From the NCBI GenBank assembly GCA_013180625.2, contig SNVD02001400.1, positions 682,001-746,000 on the forward strand: a stretch of 64,000 nt of DNA. The letters are read 5' to 3'. Shown here piece by piece: positions 10,328-20,460 of this stretch; position 1 is the stretch's first letter, and each line of letters opens with the position of its first letter. This DNA is from Boswellia sacra. Lineage: Eukaryota; Streptophyta; Magnoliopsida; Sapindales; Burseraceae. Below the pieces are notes generated by a model. It did not search any database. It was not told where the DNA came from and saw nothing but the letters and a program-made list of their open reading frames with translations. The position numbers and the translations under genes were made by a program.

Positions 10328-10613
10328 TTTTATGCTTGTGAACAGGCACATGCCTGTCAGCTAGGTTGAATAGGCCCATCCCTATTCTAATGCGTTTTTA
10401 GAATCCTACATTGCTTATGTATTAAACTACAAACAGATGAGAGGCCTATATAAAAAGAAGTTTCTATAATTTTTATGCTTGTGAACAGGCATATGCCTGT
10501 CAGCTAGGTTGAATAGGCACATCCCTATTCTAATGCGTTTTTAGAATCCTACATTGCTTATGTATTAAACTACAAACAGATGAGAGGCCTATATAAAAAG
10601 AAGTTTCTATAAT
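10328..10613 (+). repeat. 143-bp direct tandem duplication carrying TATA boxes
   Basis: Copy 1 (10328-10470) and copy 2 (10471-10613) are almost identical. Each contains a TATA box, CCTATATAAAAAG (10445-10457 and 10588-10600). Each also contains a palindrome, ACAGGCACATGCCTGT at 10342-10357 and ACAGGCATATGCCTGT at 10485-10500. The few differences suggest a fairly recent duplication. Confidence 0.95.
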
Positions 10614-11085
10614 CGAAATCTATTGATTCTCACACTTGAGTGTTATTCAAGAGCCTAGAGAGTAGGAATTCAAGAGACTTTGGGTGTATTCCTTTGTTAT
10701 TTGGGTGCCTCTTGGTTTATTCTAGGGCACCTTTTCAAAGCGAAGATTCTACCTCTACTAGTGCTGGAATCTAGGCAAGTCTTGAGGACATCCTATGTTT
10801 CTTTGTGTTTTTTTGTTTGCTTCATATGTTAGAATGCATGTTTAGGATTATTTGTGTTTTGATATGCTAGAATGCATATCTTAGGATTGTTTATATTTTA
10901 AAGCATGTTTGAATGTTATTATCATGCTTAGGCTTATTTATGTTTTGATGCTATGTATGTTAGAATCATGCTTAAGATTATGAGTCATAACATGTTATTT
11001 AGAATTATGCCAAGATTGAATATTATTTATATGCTTTATTATGGTATGATCTCTTCTTTTACTTTTTATTCTACTCATTTTTGGT

Positions 11086-11650
11086 GATTGATATGTGATG
11101 ATGGACTCACAATTGATTGTAAGGGACTATTACTTTGATATGAGCTATGATTTGATTATATGCCATGCTTCATCTTTTTCTTTTCTAAAAAGTATGTTAA
11201 AATATGAGATGCTATGATTAGAAACATGCTCTAGGAATGACTTCTCTAATACTTCATTGTGTATATCTTATTTTATTCTTCGGATTGTTAGAATCATGAT
11301 TAGGTAGAAATATGTCTCTTTTCTTTCTCTCTTCTTCTTTTTCTTGGACTATGAGAGTTGATAAGTAATGGTAGACCCATAGCTATTGCTGAGGGGTCAT
11401 TATTTTAATAGTGTCTCATTTATTATCTTGCTTGTGTCATTGCTATGCCAATTCTATATTTTTCTTGAATATTTTTGTATGAAAATGGCATGAATATGAT
11501 ATGGTGTTTAATATGTATGTTTAGGATATTGTTAGCCTTATTGTCAATCAAATCAATGCATTTATCTCTTCTTCTTCTTTTGATGTTTTGTAAGTTAGAT
11601 ACTAATGAGTAATAAATGAATTCGTAACTAGTAGTGAGAGATTTATTGCT
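11086..11650. repeat. Three old diverged ~250-bp repeats
   Basis: Related blocks occur near 11086 (GATATGTGATGATGGACTCA), 11350 (GATAAGTAATGGTAGACCCA) and 11600 (ACTAATGAGTAATAAATGAA). Each is followed by a purine-rich stretch and by ATTATT/TTATTGCTT. Similarity is weak but keeps the same order. Confidence 0.45.
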
Positions 11651-12307
11651 TAATTAGGTTTTATCTTATATGTTTGTGTTTTAATTTGTGAACAATTGTT
11701 TAATGCCTATATTATACTTTATCATATGTTTTGTTCATTTTATTCAATGTTATTATCCATTCGAGGATTTAAGTAGATGACCTCTATATCTTTTACCATT
11801 CTCTTTTGTTTTACACATTTATAAGAATTGATGTGAACCCTTTTCCCATTCTTTTATGTTTTCTGGAAGTGTAGCTGTATTCTCCTCCCTCTTTTCTTTG
11901 GATGTATAACATGTTTTTAGTTCACATGGTAAACAAGATAAAATGAGTTGTGTGATAAATGAATTAGGATCAACTAAGAGTAAATATTAATATGATAAGG
12001 ACCCTGGACTTAGCAAACCTGAGTGGAGACTGAATTCACATCCAGATAAGGTTAAACTCATATCTAACTTTCTGAACCCATCTTTGAAGGGATGAAGATA
12101 GTTTAAGTCTAGAAGTGAATGATTGAATTGCCGTAACTCACTATTTCCCCATAGCTAGCACATGGGTGGCAATTCCATTTCATTCTCCAGGCTTGCCTTT
12201 GTGGCTTGTTTTGTGTTCTCTTAAGTCCTTAATGGGCTTTGACACAACATCGTGGTCGCAATCGCTTTGGCAGAATGAAAGCTCTGTTCTTAACCACCCC
12301 TGGATTT

Positions 12308-12480
12308 TTGGCGAAATTACGAGTTATATCACCTTTTGTCAAGTTGTATTAGCGCTTACCTCAACCTTTTCAAAAAGTCATCATAGACCACCCTTCTGTC
12401 AGTTTGGCTATTCGATGACCTCACTTTTACATCCATTTTCACTTCAATTACCAAAATACAATTACTGTTCCATCTATTCT
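12308..12480 (+). repeat. MITE-like repeat, copy 1 (+)
   Basis: GCGAAATTACGAGTTATATC, ACCTTTTGTCAAGTTGTATT and CATCATAGACCACCCTTC match, in reverse complement, the copy at 16505-16695. This type of low-copy non-coding repeat is common in plants. I could not define its termini. Confidence 0.6.
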
Positions 12481-12782
12481 AATTGCAATTACTTAAATAT
12501 CCTTAACTATAGTTGTGAAATGCCTATAATACTCTTACACTAAAATCCTTAACTATAGTTTTGATTATTATTTAAAAAAAAAAGTAGAAATGACGAGTGG
12601 TAACCTAGCATGACAGCAGACCCAATAGAATCACCTTCACTGATTCACTGAGCAAACTTTTTTTTATCAAAAATGCAATTTTGCTTAAAAAATTAAAAAT
12701 AAAATAAAATAAAACATTAGTGAAATCATCCAACAACATCTTCATTCAAAATGAAAAGTAATTTTTTTTTTTAAATAGAAAC
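12481..12782. other. AT-rich intergenic spacer
   Basis: Nothing recognisable apart from A and T homopolymers. It ends at the GAAAC that precedes the solo LTR. Confidence 0.6.
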
Positions 12783-13766
12783 TGTTGGGTTTTGCAGCGT
12801 ATGGAAGTTACGAATAATATAAAAGAAAACTGTAATGTAAATCGAAACATGATATTTACGTGGTTCGGTTATAACCAACCTACATCCACGGGCAACAAGA
12901 GTTGCAATCCACTATGTTGAATGTGTTTACACTCGACTTAGGACTCTTTACAGTGGTAGACACCCGCTTACTCACTAACCTAATCTATGTAAACTTGATC
13001 AACCCCGATCACAACCATAGTCCTACACACACTCTTTTGACGTTGCTCTTTCTGTCACGATTATCTTAACAGCACGTTGTTAAGAATAACATAACACCCG
13101 TAACTGTAACTGATATAGACACATGTGATTACTCAACTCCCTTAAACTCACATGACCTATAACAATTAACCAAAGCCTAAAACTTTACACAAGAAGTAAG
13201 AAACACATAAAAGACGCACTCAAACTTGCTCTTGATTGCTCTCTCTCAATTTGCGTTGAATGCTTTGAATGTCTTGAATCTCAACTCACACAACACACCT
13301 CATAGCATAATCCGTTATGTAGAAATAACTTTGTATATATAGTGATATGCCTGGACGAAATCTACTAAAAATCCTATAAAAATTCTAATCAAAATCATAT
13401 TAGGATTAGGAGAAATAAAATAGGAAGATAAATAATTAAACTCCTAAAGGAATTAGGGTAATTAAATATTCTCCTATTTTAATTAGGATACAAGATACTA
13501 TATCCTAATATAAAGAGATAATTAATACAAATATAAACTTCCTATTTCAATTAGGATACCAAATCCAACTTATTCTTATTCAATTAGGATACCATATCAA
13601 ACTAGGATACCATATCAAGACTTATCCTATTTTAATTAAAATTTTCTTATTATAAAACATATATATAAAATAAATGATATTAAGAAAATATATATATATT
13701 TAATATTTTTATCACATGATAATAAATTACTCATGTATAATACACATGTCACGTCTAGAACCAACA
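12783..13766 (-). mobile_element. Probable solo LTR (copia type, minus)
   Basis: The 984-bp segment has TGTTGG...CCAACA ends and contains the block that other copia LTRs here share (TTTACGTGGTTCGG...CCTACATCCACGGGC, about 12855-12895). The orientation of that block implies minus. Flanks are GAAAC (12778-12782) and GAAAG (13767-13771), a five-base duplication with one mismatch. No internal coding region or second LTR is present, as expected after LTR-LTR recombination. Confidence 0.75.
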
Positions 13767-14809
13767 GAAAGATACAATAGATCGTGGCTGCCGAAAAAAA
13801 AGGAAACAAAAAGGCTGAAAAAACCAACCAAAAAAAACCATAAAATTTTTGCAGCTTATCCTGTAGCAAGAACAACTGAAAAAAATTTAATAATCTACTT
13901 TACGAAAATCCTACCACAAGGACTGCATCTAAAGAACCAACTCTAGAGATTTCAAATAGTGATCGGGAACAACTTCAGAATCGTTATACTTGAAAGCAAA
14001 AATCAATTATTTAGAACTCAGTTGGAAAACAATAAATAAATAAGGGACCCAAGATGAGTTTTAAGTTAAACTCAGCACTTGCACATAAAACTCCTCATTT
14101 GAAGCAATTTATCAACTCAGAAGCACCCAAAATATCTTACAAAAATGTCGAACTTCAACCTCCAAAAATTTGTGCATGATCACTTGTCTTAAAATTAAAC
14201 AAAAAAAAATCAAACAAATTATAAAACAAAATGGGAGAGAAGATCTCACATTAAAGCTTCGTCTGGTCATGAGAAATAACAAAAGCAAACAACCCATGAA
14301 TAGCAAACAAGAACCAAACACAATAAATTATGACTACTGCAGCAACAGATCCTCTCCTTTCCACCAAAAAAAAAAAAAAAACCAAAACCAACAACAATTG
14401 AACACACTTTCTCTCTAGTCGAGAAATCAAGAACTAATTGTAGAAACCAGCCAAGCCAGTTGTAGCGATGGCGCCTCCTCCATTGGCCAAACCCTCTACA
14501 GACTAGTCCTCATCCTAAATAAATAATTCTATGATGTCGTCGCTGCTTCCACTTCCACCAACGCTACCATGGATGACGGCCATGCCAAATCGAGAGTTTT
14601 AGTGCCAAATAGCGGGTTTTTGTGCATCAATGGTGGTGGGGTTTTTAATGGGTGGACAGCCATGCCAAATCGTGAGTGGTGGTAAGAACGAGATGGTGGC
14701 TTGCAGCTAAGACGATGAGAAACAGAAAGAAAACAGAAATCTAGATTAGAAAAGAAGAGAGAGAGAAAAGAAAAAAGAGGAAAAAGAAAAAGTCAAATGT
14801 CAAAGGGCT
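13767..14809. other. Intergenic DNA with a GC-richer 250-bp block
   Basis: It is mostly A-rich with no gene. About 14465-14705 is GC-richer and repeats CATGCCAAATCG followed by GAGT, near 14580 and 14661. It might be a degenerate exon or leader, but no product is recognisable. Confidence 0.45.
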
Positions 14810-15010
14810 ACCCTTATATTTTGACAAAATTATGTTCGATCAATTTTTACAAATTTTATTACTATTTACACCAATTTTTTCAACAAATCATCATAAATTA
14901 TTATTCTATTAGTTTTAGTGTTAAATGGAGTCACTTTTCTATCTATTTTGACTCCAGTTACTAAATTACCTTTAACCTAAATTAAAAAAATATATACAAA
15001 AATTAAATAA
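14810..15010 (+). repeat. MITE-like repeat, copy 2 (+), diverged
   Basis: GGGCTACCCTTATATTTTGA, then CAAAATTATGTTCGATCA, and CATCATAAATTATTATTC follow the order of copy 1. The next part (AGTCACTTTTCTATC...GACTCCAGTTAC) parallels the end of copy 1. Confidence 0.5.
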
Positions 15011-15396
15011 ACATTAATACATGAAATAACCATTTTACCCCTAACATTACTAAAAATCAAACATTACTATTTACTACAAATTAATCAACTAATAATTTGA
15101 GGAGTGCAAATATGGAATATTATACACTGCCAGTATTAATGATAGAAATTAAAAAAAAAGATATAATGATAGAAATTAACAATTTGATATTTGAAAAGGT
15201 TCATTTTTAATATAAAAACCAAAACTTACAAGACATATTAACCAATCATCAAAATAATTTCCGAAATAAATTCCACATATATATAATTTATAAAAACAAT
15301 TTCTGAATTCATGAAATACAAAATTTAAAAAGAAATCCAAATTGCATCTAAGAAAAAGTGAATCGAAACTGCTATGGATTTGCTTTAATTGTAAGC
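15011..15396. other. AT-rich spacer downstream of the BAHD relic
   Basis: No gene. It is short A/T-rich DNA. The open minus frame that reaches into the BAHD 3' end is not a separate protein. Confidence 0.5.
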
Positions 15397-15851
15397 TTAA
15401 GGAAGATCTTTGAGCCCATCGGCGATCAGATAAGCAAAAAATCTCCAATTATTGCTTATCCAAAACCATACCACCTCCACGCCACCACTTCCATCTCTAC
15501 TGGGCGCCAAAGAATTAGCTCCAATTCTATCGATTGATACAATCTCCACCTTCTTTGGTCTCCCCTAACCGAAATCCGACCCGTAAACGTCAAACTGGAT
15601 GGACCTAGCTATTCCAACTGCATGTACCTTTTCAACTAAACTCGTAATTTTAATATGCTTCAAAAGCGACTCCTTTGTTCCCTCGGGAAATCCATTCTCT
15701 AACCGTTTGACCGTCTCAACCAACTTCTCTACAACAAAGGCAATCCAATATTCGTCCGTGAAATCAAATCTTGGATGAATTATGTGACACAACATAGTTA
15801 CCAAAGTAATTGGTTGGAACAGGAGGATCTAACCTTGTGCTGTAATCTGCT
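15397..15851 (-). pseudogene. BAHD acyltransferase C-terminal relic (malonyltransferase-like)
   Basis: Minus-strand reading gives about 150 residues of the C-terminal half of a BAHD acyltransferase. This family transfers acyl groups from CoA thioesters, often malonyl to flavonoid or phenolic glucosides, in the cytosol. Visible landmarks are RLDPP-like and YFGN near the start, KRLENGFPEG, a VYGSDFG motif, then GRPKKVE, SRDGSGGVE and LIADGLKDLP before a TAA at 15397-15399. The signature DFGWG has its Trp codon changed to TAG (15565-15567). At least one frame change near 15775-15800 also breaks it. The N-terminal half with the HXXXD motif is absent. Upstream is AT-rich, so this is either a truncated copy or an exon cut at an intron edge (TTTTGCAG is seen there). 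Confidence 0.85.
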
Positions 15852-16256
15852 GCAAAAGTAAATATCATCAATTATTTACTTTAAATAAATTATCATGATA
15901 TTAAATTACCCAAAAAAAAAAAAAGAACGAGAAGGCAAAAGATAAGACCCAGAAGCTCCTTTTCCCATTCCACCATTATCTATCTCAGCAGGCAGCCAAA
16001 TACAATTTTTAAAAAATAAAAATAAAAATGAGGAAAGTGGGTTCTGTTTACTTAGGGATTCGAAGAGGCAGACACGAATGATAAAGCATTTTTTAGCTTT
16101 GAATATTCTTGAGTCTTGCAATTTCGGTAATAGAACGACAATGGCGATGATGGTTTGGTAAAGAGACGAAAATGAAGAAGTGTGAGAGGAGAGATAGGAG
16201 AGAAAAAAAAAAAGGAAAAACTTTTTTTTTCCTTCATATATTGTTGATTCTTTATC
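15852..16256. other. Spacer with A- and GA-rich tracts
   Basis: No recognisable gene. A-rich runs occur near 15910-15925 and 16201-16215. This is where the N-terminal half of the BAHD gene would be expected, but nothing like it is visible. Confidence 0.5.
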
Positions 16257-16395
16257 GTTAAATAATCATTACAACCCACAAATTTTAACTTGTTTACATT
16301 ATTTAGCGGTTAAAGTTAGAAAAGATAGGGATAGGCAAGACAAAATCTACAAGAGGTGATCGAGCAGGTAATTCTGTCAAAATATAGGGGTGTCT
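16257..16395 (-). repeat. MITE-like repeat, copy 3 (-), diverged
   Basis: On the minus strand CACCCCTATATTTTGACA, GAATTACCTGCTCGATCACC and TAAACAAGTTAAAATTTGTG follow the same order as copies 2 and 4. It lies next to copy 4 in the same orientation. Confidence 0.5.
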
Positions 16396-16504
16396 AAATA
16401 TTTGTCCAAGAAGAAATCGGCGCAGGAAGAAGAAGAAAAGGGAGAGAAAAGGAAAAAGAGAGAGAGAAAAGCACGAGACAGAAGAAAGAATAAAACAATA
16501 CAAA

Positions 16505-16695
16505 TTTAAATAACCATTATAATCCTGACTTTTTAACTTGTTTATAAATATTTAATGATAAAATTAACGTGAGGATGGTCTATAATAATTTTAATTTCAA
16601 AATGTGGTTAGACGCTAATACAACTTGTAAAAGGTGATATAACTCATAATTTTGCTTAAATCTAGGGGTAGTATATGACATTTACCCTAAATTTT
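16505..16695 (-). repeat. MITE-like repeat, copy 4 (-)
   Basis: On the minus strand GTCATATACTACCCCTAGAT, AAAATTATGAGTTATATCAC and CAAGTTGTATTAGCG match copy 1 closely. TAACCATTATAA and TTTAACTTGTTTA are shared with copy 3. Confidence 0.65.
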
Positions 16696-19600
16696 TTACC
16701 TCTCAATTCGGTGATTAATTGGATTGAAAACCAGAATCCTTAACTGCAAGCCTGCAACAGCTTGTTTATTTAGTCTATATATTTATTGTTGACTGTTAAT
16801 TAACACTGGCCACTGGGTTTGAGTGGTAAGAGTAGGATAGTTATATTTTTATTATTGGAGGGAGAAAATACATGATTATTTTAAAGTGACAAGTTTTCGG
16901 AAAGCTTTCTGAGAAACTAAGGATATTTTATTTGTTGTTGGATAAAATATTGTGCTAGTTAATTGTTAATGTTTTTGACGGGATTAGATTACAGATAAGA
17001 TAATCTACAAATTTGATCATACATATCTGCAGTGCATTTCGGGGAAGCTTAGGACGTAGTTTGTCGGCCATGATAGACATCTCTCATCAATTAATAATTA
17101 TAATAAAAGAAACAAGTCGAAAGGTAGCTCGATCCGTTGCGATTCTTAATTTCTTCCTCTTCATTTATCCCAAAAAAAAAAATGTGTAACTACTGTATTG
17201 AGAAGGGCAACAGGCTAAGCTTCACTGCAATTACCAATATGTTTGTAAAAACTTGATCTATTTTTCAAGTGATCACTGTCGACCAATTGATGCAGCGTGA
17301 AATCATCTAAGATTTTGCGCACATGTGAATTTTTTGGAAGTTTAAATTACTTTTATGAAAGATTTAGGAAAATCAAGAAAAAAAATGTTATATGTAAGGA
17401 CAGTCATGAAAATTTTTCAAATCAATTCAATTCCACTAAGTCACATGTTAGTCAAAAGGAGGTTATTGTGGATTTTCCGAACCTTTTGGGTTGGCAAACA
17501 TCGCAAAAACCCTGAGGGAGATCAGGGTTATTTTTAGTAATTTCTTAAGAAATACAATAAAAAAGTGCCATGTGTGAATAATAGAATAATATACACAAAC
17601 ATTTTTGTATCTTAAGCGATCTGATAATAATTTAAAAAACTATTATTGATTGGGATACAAACCTGAAATAAAATTTTGTATATATAATAGTATCATGTTA
17701 ACAAGTCAGTTTTGAGAAAGTTTTATTGGATTTGGGTTGCTTATTACAAAAAGAAAAAGTGTTATACGTTCAATCACTATATAATAAATTAAATAAATTT
17801 TTGTAACATTAATTCATAGTGCGTCCAAAATAAACGAATATAAAGAAGTTTTTATACCCAAAATCTGTTTAAGGTTATTGCTGAAGATCTAAAGATTGAT
17901 TTTCCGAGAAACTTTTTCTCCAAGAATCGTTTATTGTACTAGGGTTTAAAAACAAGTGGGGACTGGGGTGTGGCTTTTCTTTTCAAAAACCTATTTTTGT
18001 AGAATCCATTTTTGAGTAGATAAAATACAAAATATATCCTTCTAAAACAATATAAATGTAAAAATACTCTTAAATAATAAATTCTCAAAATAATTAAATA
18101 AAATTTTAATTATATAATATGCTTAGTTAAAATATTATAGAGTCACTTTTTGAAAAGAAAATTGTTGTAGTTGGATGAAAATCATGGTCTAGCAACGATG
18201 ACTAAGTGCATCTTGCGACACAAATATTGCCAAAATATTCAACAGCTACCGAACTATCTACAATAATTTTTAAATCAACATTCCAAATAGGTTTCATAAT
18301 CTAATAGAATTAGGATCCTTTATTCACCTAATTTTGTCTTAGCTTCCATGGATTTTCATAGAGTTGTTCTATTTAGCCCCAATATTTTAACTCTTCAACC
18401 CCCATTTCTAAATTCACCTAATAAAAAATTTTAGACCTCTATTTTTGTCTCTTTAAACCCCAGTTAATTCCTAAATTACTCTTTTAATATGCAATTGGTT
18501 TTTTCTTTCACACCTACTTATTTGCACCATTGCAGGACTACGACAGGTATTAACTCTTAAAGAATTTCATCCTTAAGCAGGAGAAGAAAAAACAACAATA
18601 TACTCCTAGGCCTGAGAAGATTAGCATTAGGAAAGTGCATCGCCAAGCAAAGATATTGAGAACTATAGTCACAATAATGGGAGCAATGCTTATGACTTCA
18701 GTTGAAGGACCCATGCTAGACTTGCCTTGGACCAAAGCAAATTACATTATAGTCAAGAAATAAGGTGATCATATATATGGTCGCAATAAGCTGCCTCTGC
18801 TCCTCTTCCTATAACATCCTTCTTGTAAGCAAAATCATCATCATCATTATTTTTATGCAAAAGCTTCACTAAATAAAGCAATATACTTTTGTTATCATGC
18901 CAAACAACATCAATAGTTAAAAAGACATTTCTAATTGAGTTGAGTAGAAAGATATTTCTTTTACTTTATATAGGCAATTACAATGAAATCATATCCTGCT
19001 GAGCTCTCTCTTATGGAATGAGGAAGAACCGAAATTATTATTTTATAGCCTATTAATGAGGGAAAAAAACTTGTAGAACTCTTGTAAGATAGACTTTTAT
19101 GAACTACATACCGCATAGGGCTTTCAAATCCGAAGCATATGCAAGTCAACTTTACAACTGCTTCGTCACTTTCACAATGTTATGTTTCCAAGATTAAGAA
19201 AGGAAGCATTCATTTGATGATTGTGCCAGGCTGTGGAATGTGGAATTTCATTCATGTAGTGTGAATGCAGATGCAGAGAAGACTGAAGGCAAAGGAAAAG
19301 TATAAAAAGACGAAGAAAGCCATCTTTTTTGTCCATCTGCCTAGGACTAAACGTGATACTTCATGTCTAATTACCTAATGATAGTCTCAGATTTGCAATA
19401 GAATTATTGGTTTGTCTTTCCTTTGTAGTGATTTTAGTAGATTTGAATCTTCCAACTTAAAATTGTCATATTTAATTTTGATTTTGGGGTAAATTTGTCA
19501 AAAGAAAGAAAATTAAGATTGGCGGTTGGAGAGATAGAAAGTGGAGGTTGAATAGAGCAAATCATTTTCATGTTGATGGATGATTATCGATGCTAGATTT

Positions 19601-20070
19601 TCTCAATTCCAATGGGTCAATAACGAAGGCCCAATCAACTTCATGCAACCTCATTAGGCTATCGTGCAGCCTCCTTAGACTAGCATGCAGCATGCAAAGT
19701 CCATGACACTAAAATTAAAAGGCCTCACATCATATTGACTATAGCCTAGAATACAAAGTCTAGCTAGCTCCTTATGCATCGGGCTATTCATGCTAATTCA
19801 AGCATTTTCGAGCACAAGCCCAAATACCATTGAATCTGAATCTAAATTTGAATCTGATGCTAAATCTGACTCTTCAGGCCCAATGGACCCAAGCCACCCA
19901 TTGGACTCTTAGATGGATTGTAGTTTGGTTAGCACAAATAAGATAAGGCCCACTTTAGCCCAATATGTTGTATCCAAAGCCCACCTGGGAGTACCTTGGT
20001 CATTGATAATTAAGGCTAGCTAGAGAAGGGCAAGATGGTAAAAAAGATGAGTAGATGAGATTAGCGTTTC
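16696..20070. other. Intergenic DNA without a recognisable gene
   Basis: Small frames exist (for example minus 18550-18735, 61 residues with a hydrophobic stretch) but none match a family I know. A GAATCT-like hexamer repeats near 19840-19875. The GC-richer stretch 19600-20000 has several GGCCCA/TGGGCC-like words and leads into the LTR-like block that follows. Confidence 0.5.
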
Positions 20071-20077
20071 CTCGTGC

Positions 20078-20082
<5 letters not shown>

Positions 20083-20128
<46 letters not shown>
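20083..20128. repeat. (AT)n microsatellite
   Basis: About 23 uninterrupted AT units. Such tracts are prone to length error in assemblies. Confidence 0.95.
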
Positions 20129-20129
<1 letters not shown>

Positions 20130-20130
<1 letters not shown>

Positions 20131-20460
20131 TGCATTATTGTTCTATATAAATCACCTGAGCCATTATCTTATACATTATCCTAATCTATTACATGATAGA
20201 ATATCGTTATCTATTACGTCTCCTAGCCAAAGTAGTGTTATCTACCAAGTCTCCCATTAACTATAAAAGGGACCTAACAACAAACAACTCATCACCAAGT
20301 GAATTAGGTCAAGCAAGCCGATCACCTCACACACACATATTGAGAGTCTTAAGGTTTAGTCTAACTGCAATTAGGTTCCTTCTTCTTTGTTCAAACCTAG
20401 AGTTTCCCTACCCAAACACATTCACCATTCACTAGGTCCATTATCGAAAATCTGTTCGTA
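20130..20460 (+). promoter_or_regulatory. LTR-like promoter block with TATA box
   Basis: CTATAAAAGG at 20261-20270 lies in a segment resembling the U3/R part of plant LTRs: short stretches of TCTACC/ATCTAT, then a CT-rich leader ending CATTCACCATTCACTAGG. No primer-binding site or paired LTR was found, so this may be a decayed solo LTR or an unrelated promoter. Confidence 0.3.

Larger units (their letters stand above)
9886..12307. other. Unassigned repeat-like DNA with a duplicated TATA block
   Basis: No gene is recognisable. A short stretch near 9905-9960 could be read as a gag-like start (RFDGKDNLNAW) but soon hits stops. The section near 10150-10800 looks like an LTR or leader region and includes a 143-bp tandem duplication. 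From about 11086 to 11650 three diverged blocks about 250 bp apart can be seen. The rest is T-rich, with recurring GTTAGAATCATG and TATGCTAGAATGCAT words. Confidence 0.5.

Noticed and set aside
18550..18735. Minus frame of 61 codons with a hydrophobic stretch
   Set aside because: No recognisable family and no support for a start or promoter. It is probably chance.
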